A stretch of DNA of 64,000 nt from Bradyrhizobium tropiciagri (lineage in GTDB: Bacteria; Pseudomonadota; Alphaproteobacteria; Rhizobiales; Xanthobacteraceae). Numbering within the stretch: the stretch's first letter is position 1; every line of letters begins with the position of its first letter. The position numbers and the translations under genes were made by a program. Where the stretch lies: positions 372,001 through 436,000 of the forward strand of contig NZ_JAFCKH010000007.1 of the NCBI RefSeq assembly GCF_018130505.1, written 5' to 3'. Under the pieces are notes generated by a model, which was not told the DNA's origin, ran no database searches, and was given only the letters and a program-made list of their open reading frames with translations. Of the stretch, positions 26,815 through 36,412 are shown piece after piece.

Positions 26815-28008
26815 TCAGCGCCGCCACGACGGCGCGAGGCCCTCGCGCATCGCGAGCCGCCGCAGCGGGCCGATCGAGCCGATCATGTGCAGGCCGGCGG
26901 CGCGCATGGTTTGCATACCGACGAAGTCGCTGAGCAGCGAACGGTTGGCGAGGTCGATCGCCCAGGTCCGGCTGGCGACGTCGGGGCGCCGCGCCGCGTG
27001 GTAGCGCGAGAGAACAGAGGGGGCGCCGGGGTCCTCGCCCCGTGCGATCGCCTTGCCGGCGATCTCGGCGATATCGGCCGAATCGCGCAGTCCCATGTTC
27101 AGGCCCTGGGCGCCGATCGGCGGCAGCACATGCGCGGACTCACCAACCAGCGCGATGCGGCTTTTCGCAAACTGCCGCGGTCGCTCGATCGCGAGCGGAA
27201 ACACATGACGCCCGGGTCCAACCTCGACGCGGCCGAGGATCGAATGCGATTGCTTTTCCGCTGCGTCAGACAACTCGCCATCGCTGAGCGCCATCAGCCG
27301 CTCGGCCTGCTTCGGCGCGCAGACCCAGACCACGCTGCTGCGGTTGCCGCTGAGCGGCACGAACACGCAGGGGCCGTGCTCGGTGTGAAACTCGGTCGAG
27401 ATATTCCGGTGCGCCCTCGAATGCGTGATGTTGAAGGTGAGGGCGGACTGGCCGAGCTCGCGACGGATGACCTCGATGCCGGCGGCATCGCGGCACAGCG
27501 AGTTACGGCCGTCGGCGCCGACCACCAGCCGCGCAGCCAGCGACTGGCCCTGCCGCGTCGTGACCGCGACCGCGGCCTCATCCGGCTGGATGGTTGCGGC
27601 CTCGTCGTCGAACCGGTTCAGCGCGGTGAGTTCGGCAGCGCGTTCTTCGAGCGCCGTCACCAGCGCGCGGTTGTCGATGTTGAAGCCGAACTGCTCGCGC
27701 CCGATCTCCTCGGCCGAGAAGCGCACCTCGGGCGCGCGGATCAGGCGGCCGGTGTCGTCGACGAGGCGCATGGTCTTCAGCGCCGCGGCACTGTCGGCGC
27801 AGCGCCGCCAGACGTCGAGCCGCTCCAGGAGATCGGTCGAGGCGCCGAGCAGCGCGGTGGTCCGGTTGTCGGCATAGGGCACGCGGCGCGCCACCAGCGC
27901 GGTCCGCGCGCCGGTCTCGGAGAGCGCGATAGCGGCCGTCAGCCCGGCCGGGCCGCCGCCGATAATGATAACGTCATAAACCTGCTGGGTGTCGGTCATA
28001 CCGGACAT
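26815..28008 (-). CDS. UbiH/UbiF/COQ6-family FAD-dependent hydroxylase
   Basis: The 397-residue flavoprotein monooxygenase has the Rossmann motif IIGGGPAGLTAAIAL (about 15-29), GADGRNSLCRDAAG (the DG motif) near 165-180, and a second FAD motif, ALVGESAHVLPPIGAQGLNMGLRD, around 285-310. This last signature is typical of ubiquinone-ring hydroxylases, so a role in ubiquinone synthesis is likely. Which ring position it hydroxylates cannot be told. It overlaps no gene and is divergent from pcs by about 125 bases. Confidence 0.92.
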   Translation of the reverse strand: MSGMTDTQQVYDVIIIGGGPAGLTAAIALSETGARTALVARRVPYADNRTTALLGASTDLLERLDVWRRCADSAAALKTMRLVDDTGRLIRAPEVRFSAEEIGREQFGFNIDNRALVTALEERAAELTALNRFDDEAATIQPDEAAVAVTTRQGQSLAARLVVGADGRNSLCRDAAGIEVIRRELGQSALTFNITHSRAHRNISTEFHTEHGPCVFVPLSGNRSSVVWVCAPKQAERLMALSDGELSDAAEKQSHSILGRVEVGPGRHVFPLAIERPRQFAKSRIALVGESAHVLPPIGAQGLNMGLRDSADIAEIAGKAIARGEDPGAPSVLSRYHAARRPDVASRTWAIDLANRSLLSDFVGMQTMRAAGLHMIGSIGPLRRLAMREGLAPSWRR

Positions 28009-28131
28009 TTGACATTGTTGGCCGTATTTTCAAGCCACCGGTAACCTTCAAAGGTTTCCGGCGGATTGCGCGGCGGAACGCCGCAAGAGTGCATATGCAA
28101 ACCGGGGCGATTCCTGATAGCACTCTGCCAA

Positions 28132-28863
28132 ATGGAAAATACCACCCCGGACGCGTTGCCCGAACGGATACGGATGCGGACCGCCGCATTTTCCGTGCAT
28201 ATTTTCACGGCGCTGGGGGCGGGGATCGCGCTGCTGGCGATGCTGGAGGCCGTGCGCGAGCACTGGGCCAACATGTTCGGCTGGCTCGGCGTCGCGCTCA
28301 TCATCGACGGCATCGACGGTCCGCTGGCGCGCCGGCTCGACGTGGTGCGGCGGGCGCCGAACTGGTCCGGCGAGGTGCTCGACCTCGTGGTGGATTTCGT
28401 CACCTATGTGTTCGTGCCGGCCTATGCCATCACCGCCAGCGGCATGCTGCTGCCGCTGGCGGCGCCGCTCCTCGGCATCGGCATCGTGGTGTCCAGCGCG
28501 CTGTATTTCGCCGACCGCCGCATGAAGGCGGATGACAATCACTTCCGCGGCTTTCCGGCGCTGTGGAACGCGGCGGCGTTCTACCTCTTCTTGTTGCACC
28601 TATCGCCGGTGATCTCGACGCTGATCGTCGCGCTGCTGATTGCGCTGACCTTTGCCCCGTTCCATGTGCTGCATCCGCTCCGCGTGGTGCGGCTGCGCTG
28701 GCTGACGCTGTGGCTGCTCGCGGCCTGGGCGGTGCTCGGCATGTACACCCTGGCGAACGACTTCGAGGTCGGCGCGCCCATTACCTTCGGACTCTGCGCC
28801 ATCGCCGCCTACATCATCGGCAGCGATACCGTGATCCGCCGGATGAAAGCACTCAAGTCATGA
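28132..28863 (+). CDS. pcs: phosphatidylcholine synthase
   Basis: Pcs condenses choline with CDP-diacylglycerol to give phosphatidylcholine and CMP in the inner membrane. The 243-residue protein has about eight hydrophobic helices and the CDP-alcohol phosphotransferase motif: Asp62-Gly63, Ala66-Arg67, then Gly80, Asp84 and Asp88. Twelve residues lie between the Arg and the Gly, longer than in the general family and, as far as I recall, characteristic of Pcs. The ATG at 28132 is chosen; the upstream frame is rejected as non-conserved in character. Its stop overlaps the terC start. Phosphatidylcholine is important for rhizobial symbiosis. Confidence 0.93.
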   Translation: MENTTPDALPERIRMRTAAFSVHIFTALGAGIALLAMLEAVREHWANMFGWLGVALIIDGIDGPLARRLDVVRRAPNWSGEVLDLVVDFVTYVFVPAYAITASGMLLPLAAPLLGIGIVVSSALYFADRRMKADDNHFRGFPALWNAAAFYLFLLHLSPVISTLIVALLIALTFAPFHVLHPLRVVRLRWLTLWLLAAWAVLGMYTLANDFEVGAPITFGLCAIAAYIIGSDTVIRRMKALKS

Positions 28864-29579
28864 TGGAATTGATCACGAGCCCGGAAGCCTGGGCGGCATT
28901 ACTGACACTGACCGCGCTGGAGATCGTGCTTGGTATCGACAATGTGATCTTCCTGTCGGTGCTGGTGTCGCGGATTCCGCCCGCGCAGGCCAACCGCGCC
29001 CGGCAGATCGGCCTGCTGCTGGCGCTGGTGTTCCGCATCCTGCTGCTCAGCATCCTGGTCTGGCTGATCGGTCTGACACAGCCCGTGATCACCATCACGA
29101 GCGTGGCGCTGTCCTGGCGCGACATCATCTTGATCGGCGGCGGCCTGTTCCTGATCGCCAAGGCGACCCACGAGATTCATGGCGAGGTCGAGGCGCGCGA
29201 GGGCGGGGGCGACGGCAAGCCAAGCCCGAACGCGTTCTTTTGGGTGATCGTGCAGATCATCATCATCGACCTCGTGTTCTCGCTGGACTCGATCATCACC
29301 GCGATCGGCATGGCGCAGGACATCGAGATCATGATCGCGGCGGTCGTGATCGCCTGCATCATCATGTACATCTCGTCGGGACCGGTGGCGCGGTTCGTCG
29401 CCGAGCATCCGACCACCAAGATGCTGGCGCTCGCGTTCTTGGTGCTGATCGGCGTCGCGCTGGTGGCTGACGGATTCCAATTCCACATTCCGCGCGGCTA
29501 CATCTATTTCGCCATCGCGTTCTCGGCCGCGGTCGAGATGTTCAACGTGATGGCGCGGCGCAACCGCAGGAAGGCGTAG
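28860..29579 (+). CDS. TerC family integral membrane protein
   Basis: The 239-residue protein has about seven helices and the TerC/YkoY hallmarks. The first helix contains LEIVLGIDNVIFLSVLV, and a later helix contains IDLVFSLDSIITAIG; the acidic residues in GIDN and SLDS are conserved. TerC proteins are linked to metal (manganese) efflux or tellurite resistance. Its ATG overlaps the pcs stop as ATGA, so the two are translated together. The coupling with a lipid-synthesis gene has no obvious functional reason. Confidence 0.92.
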   Translation: MMELITSPEAWAALLTLTALEIVLGIDNVIFLSVLVSRIPPAQANRARQIGLLLALVFRILLLSILVWLIGLTQPVITITSVALSWRDIILIGGGLFLIAKATHEIHGEVEAREGGGDGKPSPNAFFWVIVQIIIIDLVFSLDSIITAIGMAQDIEIMIAAVVIACIIMYISSGPVARFVAEHPTTKMLALAFLVLIGVALVADGFQFHIPRGYIYFAIAFSAAVEMFNVMARRNRRKA

Positions 29580-29665
29580 AGATAGACCGGTTCCGGCCGC
29601 TCGGTTGACAAGCCGGCGCCGATGGCATTCGCTCGCGTCACGCGAGGACCCAAGGGGAGCACGAC

Positions 29666-30640
29666 ATGACCAAGGCTGTGCGGGTGCACAAGGTGGGCGG
29701 ACCGGAGGTCCTGACCTATGAGGATGTCGAGGTGGGCGCACCCGGCGCGGGCGAGGTGCGGATCCGCCAGCACGCGGTCGGGCTCAACTTCATCGACGTC
29801 TATTTTCGGACCGGTCTCTACAAGGCGCCCGGCCTGCCGTTCATCGCCGGCAACGAGGCCGCGGGCGAGGTCCTGGCCGTCGGTTCGGGGGTGACCAACT
29901 TCCACCCCGGCGACCGCGTCGCCTATTATTACAATCTCGGCGGCTACGCGTCGGAACGCGTCATTCCGGCCGACAAGCTCGTCAAGCTGCCCGACCACAT
30001 CACCTATGAGCAGGGCGCCGTGCTGATGCTCAAGGGGCTCACGGTCTGGTACCTGCTGCACAAGACCTTCAAGGTCGAGCACGGCCATCGCGTGCTGATC
30101 CACGCCGCGGCCGGCGGCATCGGACTGCTCGCCTGCCAGTGGGCGCGGGCGCTCGGCGCGCATGTCATCGGCACCGTCGGCTCGAAGGCCAAGGCCGATC
30201 TCGCGCTCGCCAATGGCTGCGACCACGTCATCCTCTACAACGAGGAAAACTTCGTCGAACGCGTCAAGCAGATCAGCCGCGGCGAGCTCTGCGACGTCGT
30301 CTATGACGGCGTCGGCAAGACCACGTTCCCGGGATCGCTGTCCTGCCTGAAGCCGCGCGGGCTGTTCGTCTCGTTCGGCAATGCCTCCGGCCCGGTGCCG
30401 CCGTTCCCGCTCGCCGAGCTCAACAACCACGGCTCGCTGTTCGCGACCCGGCCGAAGCTCAACGACTATGTCGGCACCCGCAAGGAGCTGCTCGAAGGCG
30501 CCGACACGCTGTTCGCCGCCGTGATCAACGGCAAGCTGCACGTGCCGATCAACCACGCCTATGCGCTGAAGGATGCGGCGAAGGCGCATATCGATCTGGA
30601 GAGCCGCGCGACCACGGGCGCGGCGATTTTGCGGCCGTAG
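29666..30640 (+). CDS. zinc-independent NADPH:quinone oxidoreductase (QorA-like)
   Basis: The 324-residue cytoplasmic enzyme belongs to the medium-chain dehydrogenase/reductase group. It has an N-terminal GroES-like fold with GLNFIDVYFRTGLYK, and a nucleotide-binding Rossmann stretch ILIHAAAGGIGLLACQWA-like (about 143-160), the AAAGGIG form used for NADPH. Zinc-binding cysteines are absent, as in quinone oxidoreductases. It starts at an ATG with AAGGGGAG about seven bases upstream. It reads in the same direction as pcs-terC but lies 86 bases away. Confidence 0.93.
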   Translation: MTKAVRVHKVGGPEVLTYEDVEVGAPGAGEVRIRQHAVGLNFIDVYFRTGLYKAPGLPFIAGNEAAGEVLAVGSGVTNFHPGDRVAYYYNLGGYASERVIPADKLVKLPDHITYEQGAVLMLKGLTVWYLLHKTFKVEHGHRVLIHAAAGGIGLLACQWARALGAHVIGTVGSKAKADLALANGCDHVILYNEENFVERVKQISRGELCDVVYDGVGKTTFPGSLSCLKPRGLFVSFGNASGPVPPFPLAELNNHGSLFATRPKLNDYVGTRKELLEGADTLFAAVINGKLHVPINHAYALKDAAKAHIDLESRATTGAAILRP

Positions 30641-30645
30641 GCAGT

Positions 30646-30724
30646 GTCGTTCCGGGGCATCGCGTTAGCGATGAACCCGGAACCTCGAGATTCCGGGTTC
30701 ACGCTTCGCGTGCCCCGGAATGAC
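30646..30724. repeat. palindromic intergenic repeat (TTCCGGGGC family)
   Basis: The outer GTCGTTCCGGGGCA pairs with TGCCCCGGAATGAC, and inner ATGAACCCGGAA pairs with TTCCGGGTTCAC. It separates the convergent quinone oxidoreductase and aminotransferase genes and could stop transcription from either side. Confidence 0.85.
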
Positions 30725-30734
30725 CGAGCGGTTG

Positions 30735-31931
<1,197 letters not shown>

Positions 31932-31979
31932 GTCGATCTCCTCTGGGGTCAGTGTTGGGGATAGGGCAGGCCGAAAAGC

Positions 31980-32010
31980 GAGAAGGCCGCGCTTGGGGCG
32001 CGGCCTTCTC
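31980..32010 (-). terminator. rho-independent terminator on the minus strand
   Basis: Perfect 13-base arms, GAGAAGGCCGCGC and GCGCGGCCTTCTC, enclose TTGGG. Read on the minus strand, the stem is followed by GCTTTTCGG. It ends transcription of the small basic gene at 32039-32128 before the argD promoter. Confidence 0.8.
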
Positions 32011-32038
32011 GAAAAACCTGGGCTGATGTTCTAGCTAA

Positions 32039-32128
32039 TCAGCGCTGGCGTCGGACATGGCGCGGCCCATCATCGTCGCGGGTGCGACGGCGGTTGATGG
32101 TGCGGCGGGTGGTCCGGTTCAGCTTCAT
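32039..32128 (-). CDS. possible 29-residue arginine-rich peptide
   Basis: The frame MKLNRTTRRTINRRRTRDDD with tail GPRHVRRQR contains ten or more arginines. It is followed 29 bases later by a strong minus-strand terminator, which supports a transcript ending here. The composition suggests nucleic-acid or ribosome binding, but no family is recognised. The ribosome site is weak (GGGCG). A non-coding RNA ending at the terminator is the main alternative. Confidence 0.4.
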   Translation of the reverse strand: MKLNRTTRRTINRRRTRDDDGPRHVRRQR

Positions 32129-32211
32129 GGCGCACGCCCATACAGCGGGAAAGCCGGCGCTGTCAAGGAACAAGTACACGGGGCAGGTTGTGTCGCGATG
32201 TGCCCGATCGC

Positions 32212-32568
32212 CTATCGATTGCCGGGTTGTTCGCAAGGGAAGGTGTCCTGCAGGCCCCACAGCAGCAGCGAAGCGACCGGCATGTCGCCTTTCGCCGCGC
32301 GCTTGTCGGCCGACTTGAGCATGATCTCTTCGGTCTGTTCGGTGGTCAGCGCGAGCGTGTCGGGCGGGCAGAACGCCGGCTGGCCATGGCGTTTCAGGAA
32401 GGCGTTGTAAGCCATCAGCCCGCCTTTGGCGCCGTCCAGATACATGTGGTTGAAGATACGAAAGTTCTCGTTCTTTGGATTGCGGTAGGACTCGAGGCGC
32501 ACGTCGGCGGCTGCAGCGGGAGCGGCCACAAGCACAACGAAGCATGCGGGCAATATCCACTTGTTCAT
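32212..32568 (-). CDS. secreted small protein resembling the Rap1a/Tai immunity fold
   Basis: The ATG at 32568 gives 118 residues with a signal peptide (MNKWILPACFVVLVAAPAAA). The mature part has the spacing of Rap1a/Tai-type periplasmic proteins: an aromatic/Gly stretch (YLDGAKGGLMAYNAFL), FCPPDTLALTTEQ, a helix, and a closing LLLWGLQDTFPC. Two cysteines could form the disulfide known in that family. In type VI secretion systems, members protect against amidase effectors, but solitary relatives are common and no effector lies nearby. The resemblance is by pattern, not alignment. It is preceded by rimO on the same strand. Confidence 0.6.
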   Translation of the reverse strand: MNKWILPACFVVLVAAPAAAADVRLESYRNPKNENFRIFNHMYLDGAKGGLMAYNAFLKRHGQPAFCPPDTLALTTEQTEEIMLKSADKRAAKGDMPVASLLLWGLQDTFPCEQPGNR

Positions 32569-32690
32569 CGCTGCGGTCCTCGCGGTGGCGGCAGCCAATC
32601 TCAATCGACGTCGCGCAATCGGGCGCGGCAGCGCCGCCGCTCGGGACGTTGCGATTGTTTGTCGCGGGCCGTGTCGCAAAGGTTCGCGGG

Positions 32691-34016
32691 TCAGAATCCC
32701 GCCACGCTGCCGTGCAGATCGTATTCGTCGGAGCGTTCGATCTTCGCAGTGACGATCTCGCCGACCTTGAGCGGGCGGCGGCTGGACAGGTAGACGGCGC
32801 CGTCGATCTCCGGCGCATCGGCCTTTGACCGACCCTTCGCCACCGTTGGCCCGACCTCGTCGATGATCACCTGCTGGCGTGTGCCGACCTTGCGCTTCAG
32901 GCGGCGCGCCGAAATCTTCTGCTGCCGCGCCATCAGCGCGTTCCAGCGCTCCTGCTTGACCTCGTCGGGCACCGCATTGCCGATCGCATTCGACGCGGCA
33001 CCGGCGACCGGCTCATACTTGAAGCAGCCGAGGCGGTCGATCTGGGCCTCATCGAGCCAGTCGAGCAGATAGGCGAAGTCGGCATCGGTCTCGCCGGGGA
33101 AGCCCACGATGAAGGTCGAGCGCAGGGTCAGCTCAGGGCACTGCTCGCGCCACTTCTGGATCCGCCCCAGCGTCTTCTCCTGGGCGGCCGGGCGCTTCAT
33201 CGCGCGCAGCACGTCGGGGCTCGCATGCTGGAACGGGATGTCGAGATAGGGCAGCACCTTGCCCTCGGTCATCAGGCCGATGACCTCGTCGACATGCGGG
33301 TAGGGGTAGACGTATTGCAGCCGCACCCAGGCGCCGAGTTCGCCGAGCTCCTTGGCAAGGTCAAAGAACTTTGCGCGGACGCTGCGATCCTGCCACGGGC
33401 TCTCGGCATATTTCTGGTCGACGCCATAGGCCGAGGTGTCCTGCGAGATGACGAGCAATTCCTTGACGCCGGCCTTCACCAGCCGCTCGGCTTCGCGCAG
33501 CACGTCATTGGCCGGCCGCGATACCAGGTCGCCGCGCAGCTTCGGGATGATGCAGAAGCTGCAGCGGTTGTTGCAGCCTTCGGAGATCTTCAAGTAAGCG
33601 TAGTGCCGCGGCGTCAGCTTGACGCCCTGCGGCGGCACCAGATCGAGATGCGGATTGTGCGCCGGCGGCAGCGCGCGGTGCACGGCTTCCAGCACGCTCT
33701 CATATTGCTGCGGGCCCGTGATGGAGAGGACGCCGGGGTAGGCGGCCTCGATCTGCTCGGGCTCGGCGCCCATGCAGCCGGTGACGATGACCTTGCCGTT
33801 CTCGGCCATGGCCTCGCCGATCGCCGAGAGCGATTCCTGCTTGGCGCTGTCGAGGAAGCCGCAGGTGTTGACGATGACGATGTCGGCGCCGTCATGCTTG
33901 CGCGCAAGCTCATAGCCCTCCGCGCGCAGCCGGGTGATGATACGCTCGGAATCGACCAGCGCCTTGGGACACCCCAAGGACACGAAGCTCACTTTCGGCG
34001 CGGCGGCCTCTTGCAT
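32691..34016 (-). CDS. rimO: ribosomal protein S12 methylthiotransferase RimO
   Basis: RimO is a radical-SAM enzyme that methylthiolates an aspartate of ribosomal protein S12. The 441-residue protein carries the N-terminal cluster cysteines Cys16, Cys52 and Cys81. The radical-SAM motif is Cys148, Cys152 and Cys155 (GCNNRCSFC), and a C-terminal TRAM domain (about 375-440) follows. The ATG at 34016 ([19 protein letters not shown]) is chosen over the upstream ATG at 34097, because the added residues precede the conserved fold. Confidence 0.95.
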   Translation of the reverse strand: MQEAAAPKVSFVSLGCPKALVDSERIITRLRAEGYELARKHDGADIVIVNTCGFLDSAKQESLSAIGEAMAENGKVIVTGCMGAEPEQIEAAYPGVLSITGPQQYESVLEAVHRALPPAHNPHLDLVPPQGVKLTPRHYAYLKISEGCNNRCSFCIIPKLRGDLVSRPANDVLREAERLVKAGVKELLVISQDTSAYGVDQKYAESPWQDRSVRAKFFDLAKELGELGAWVRLQYVYPYPHVDEVIGLMTEGKVLPYLDIPFQHASPDVLRAMKRPAAQEKTLGRIQKWREQCPELTLRSTFIVGFPGETDADFAYLLDWLDEAQIDRLGCFKYEPVAGAASNAIGNAVPDEVKQERWNALMARQQKISARRLKRKVGTRQQVIIDEVGPTVAKGRSKADAPEIDGAVYLSSRRPLKVGEIVTAKIERSDEYDLHGSVAGF

Positions 34017-34135
34017 ATCTCTGAATCTGCCTGATTGATGGGCAGGAGCTAGTCCCAATTGCCGACAATTACAACCCTTTCCGCACTGCTTCGGCATGAT
34101 ATGGATGAGTCTTGCCGGGTTCCTAAGAGTGGTCG

Positions 34136-34726
34136 ATGAGCGCTGAATCGTCTCCCAAGATCGTCATAGTCGACGAGAGCCCGATCCGCGCGGCGATCCT
34201 CGAGGAGGGCCTGCGGGAGGCGGGGTTTACCGAGGTCGTCCATATCAGCGAGATGCAGAGCCTGCTCTCGCGGATCTATGCGGTCGACCCCGACATCATC
34301 GTCATCGATCTCGAGAACCCCAGCCGCGACGTGCTGGAACAGATGTTCCAGGTCAGCCGCGCGGTGCGCCGGCCGATCGCGATGTTCGTCGACCAGAGCG
34401 ATGCCGCCTCGATCCAGGCCTCGGTTGACGCGGGTGTCTCGGCCTACATCGTCGACGGCCTGAAGAAGGAGCGCATCAAGCCGATCCTCGATCTCTGCGT
34501 CTCCCGCTTCAACGCATTCTCCAAGCTGCAGGACGAGCTCGACCGCACCAAGCATGCGCTGGAGGAGCGCAAGGTGATCGACCGCGCCAAGGGCATCCTG
34601 ATGAAGCTGAAGGGGCTGACCGAGGAGGAGGCCTACGTGCTGATGCGCTCGACCGCGATGCGCGAGAAGAAGAAGATCGGGGAGATCGCGCAATCGATCC
34701 TGACGGCATCGGAGCTGTTGAAATGA
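34136..34726 (+). CDS. nasT: ANTAR-domain antiterminator NasT
   Basis: NasT is a transcription antiterminator that releases nitrate-assimilation or denitrification genes from leader-RNA termination. The 196-residue protein has a receiver domain (about 8-120) with the acidic pocket IVIVDES and the phosphoacceptor-position Asp58. An ANTAR RNA-binding domain (about 130-190) follows, with [21 protein letters not shown]. Its stop overlaps the nasS start (ATGA). NasS binds and inhibits NasT until nitrate or nitrite is present. In Bradyrhizobium the pair is reported to control nitrous-oxide reductase as well as nitrate assimilation. Confidence 0.93.
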   Translation: MSAESSPKIVIVDESPIRAAILEEGLREAGFTEVVHISEMQSLLSRIYAVDPDIIVIDLENPSRDVLEQMFQVSRAVRRPIAMFVDQSDAASIQASVDAGVSAYIVDGLKKERIKPILDLCVSRFNAFSKLQDELDRTKHALEERKVIDRAKGILMKLKGLTEEEAYVLMRSTAMREKKKIGEIAQSILTASELLK

Positions 34727-35886
34727 CCACACCCTTGCGCATCGGGTTCATTCCGCTGGTCGATGCCGCCGCGTTGATCGTCGCCGCCGACAAGGGGTTC
34801 GCCGCGGCCGAAGGTCTCGACGTTACGCTGGTACGGGAAGTGTCGTGGTCGAATGTCCGCGACAAGCTCAATATCGGCTTGTTCGACGCGGCGCACCTGC
34901 TGGCGCCGGTGGCGATCGCATCGAGCCTCGGGCTCGGCCACGTCAAGGTGCCGATCGCAGCGCCCTTCAATCTCGGGCTCAACGGCAATGCCATCACCGT
35001 ATCGCCGGCGCTGTACGCCGCGCTGATTGAGGCGATCGACGGCGACCGCTTCGATCCGATGGCGACCTCGCGCGCGCTCGCTCGCGTGGTGGCCAAGCGG
35101 AAGAAGAGCGGGGCGGAGCCGCTGACCTTCGGCATGACCTTCCCGTTCTCGACACACAATTATCAGCTGCGGTTCTGGATGGCCGCAGGCGGCGTCGATC
35201 CCGATGAGGACGTCCAGCTCGTGGTGCTGCCGCCCCCCTATATGGTGGATAGCCTTGCCAGCGGTCATGTCGACGGGTTCTGCGTCGGCGCGCCCTGGAA
35301 TTCGATCGCGGTGGATATCGGCGTCGGACACATCCTGCATTTCGTCGCCGACATCCTGCCGACCGCGGTCGAGAAGGTGCTGGCGGTGCGGCAGAACTGG
35401 TCGGAGAGGCGTCCCGACGTGGTGGTGTCGCTGGTGCGGGCGCATCTGCGCGCCGCCGAATTCATCGAGCAGCCGGAGAACCGCTCCGAGGTGGCGCAGC
35501 TGCTTGCGCAGCCCGAGCGGATCGGCGTCGACGCCGAGGTGATCCAGCGCACGCTCGACGGCCGGCTGAAGATCTCGCCCGACGGCACGTTGCGGGAAAG
35601 CAGCCGCTATCTACTGGTCGGGCGCGAGGCGGCGGCGCGGCCCGATCCCGCGCAGGCGGCCTGGCTCTACGCCCAGATGGTGCGCTGGGGCCAGACGCCG
35701 TTCCGCCCGGATGCGCTGAAGACCGCGATGGCCGTGTTCAGGCCCGATCTGTACGATGCCGCCACCGGCACCGGGCGTGCGGCAGACACCGTCACCGCCG
35801 TCAGCGCCTTCGCGGGGCCGCCATTCGATCCGAACGACGTCGCCGGCCATCTGGCGGCGTTCAAGATCGGGCGCTGGAAGCCGTGA
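34723..35886 (+). CDS. nasS: cytoplasmic nitrate/nitrite sensor NasS
   Basis: The 387-residue protein is a homologue of the nitrate-binding proteins NrtA/CmpA but has no signal peptide (it starts [19 protein letters not shown]), as expected for the cytosolic sensor NasS. NrtA-type motifs include THNYQLRFWMAAGG and GHVDGFCVGAPWN. When nitrate or nitrite binds, it frees NasT. It is translationally coupled to nasT. No nrtABC or nasA genes follow within the next several kilobases, so the sensor pair stands alone here. Confidence 0.92.
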   Translation: MTTPLRIGFIPLVDAAALIVAADKGFAAAEGLDVTLVREVSWSNVRDKLNIGLFDAAHLLAPVAIASSLGLGHVKVPIAAPFNLGLNGNAITVSPALYAALIEAIDGDRFDPMATSRALARVVAKRKKSGAEPLTFGMTFPFSTHNYQLRFWMAAGGVDPDEDVQLVVLPPPYMVDSLASGHVDGFCVGAPWNSIAVDIGVGHILHFVADILPTAVEKVLAVRQNWSERRPDVVVSLVRAHLRAAEFIEQPENRSEVAQLLAQPERIGVDAEVIQRTLDGRLKISPDGTLRESSRYLLVGREAAARPDPAQAAWLYAQMVRWGQTPFRPDALKTAMAVFRPDLYDAATGTGRAADTVTAVSAFAGPPFDPNDVAGHLAAFKIGRWKP

Positions 35887-35952
35887 CGCCGGCGCGGCCG
35901 GTTCCCGACGCGTCAAATCCGACCGAATAGAATTCTCGGTCGCAGGGAGCAC

Positions 35953-35977
35953 GAGGAATATTCCTCTCGGAACCGAG
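35953..35977. promoter_or_regulatory. adjacent palindromes in the gap before the 50-residue gene
   Basis: GAGGAATATTCCTC (35953-35966) is perfect, and is followed by CTCGG/CCGAG (35966-35977). A TATGAT lies at 36043-36048, 27 bases before the small gene, and could be its -10 box, though no well-spaced -35 was found. The palindromes may be an operator or a processed leader structure. Confidence 0.35.
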
Positions 35978-36074
35978 TTCCCGGAGGCGGTCACGTCGCT
36001 ATTTTCGCCGCCCGCTTGAATCCGTGCGCGAACGCTATTCCATATGATCTCAAATGGGGCGTTGGAGATCGACC

Positions 36075-36227
36075 ATGCGCGAACTATCGGCGGAAGCCCG
36101 CCTGCACCTTTACGCGCGAAACATTTCACGGAAGTCCGGCACTGGCGTTCACACCGCGGCGCTCTACAGCGCCTTCGCAGTGATCGCGGCCATCGTGTTC
36201 GGGACGCTTTCCGTCCATCCGTTCTGA
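36075..36227 (+). CDS. 50-residue single-pass membrane protein
   Basis: The ATG at 36075 has GGAG eight bases upstream. The frame has a charged N-terminus (MRELSAEARLHLYARN) and one C-terminal transmembrane helix (about 29-47, TAALYSAFAVIAAIVFGTLS). The TGA at 36227 is followed 17 bases later by a strong terminator. A ribosome site, a plausible protein and a terminator together make this a credible small gene. It sits between nasS and the Gly-Tyr repeat protein. The function is unknown. Confidence 0.65.
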   Translation: MRELSAEARLHLYARNISRKSGTGVHTAALYSAFAVIAAIVFGTLSVHPF

Positions 36228-36244
36228 GGCGTCAAGAAACAAGG

Positions 36245-36282
36245 AAGCCGCCGTCTGATGTCCTCAGGCGGCGGCTTTTGTT
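36245..36282 (+). terminator. rho-independent terminator after the 50-residue gene
   Basis: AAGCCGCCGTCTGA pairs with TCAGGCGGCGGCTT around TGTCC, with one G-T pair, and is followed by TTGTTTT. It ends the transcript of the small membrane-protein gene and possibly of nasT-nasS. Confidence 0.85.
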
Positions 36283-36309
36283 TTGGGGATCTGTAGAAGC
36301 GCATAGCTT

Positions 36310-36398
36310 CGTAGGGTGGGCAAAGGAGCGCAAGCGACGTGCCCACCATTCTTGCTGTGCTCGGGAAGGTGGGCACGCTGAGCTTTGCCCACCCTACG
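36310..36398. repeat. palindromic repeat (GTAGGGTGGGCAAAG family), copy 2, inverted
   Basis: This is the reverse complement of the element at 17782-17869, with a few substitutions (for example TTCACTTGCACAG is TTCCCGAGCACAG). It separates the small membrane-protein terminator from the convergent Gly-Tyr repeat gene. Confidence 0.9.
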
Positions 36399-36412
36399 CA
36401 CTGATGCTGCGA

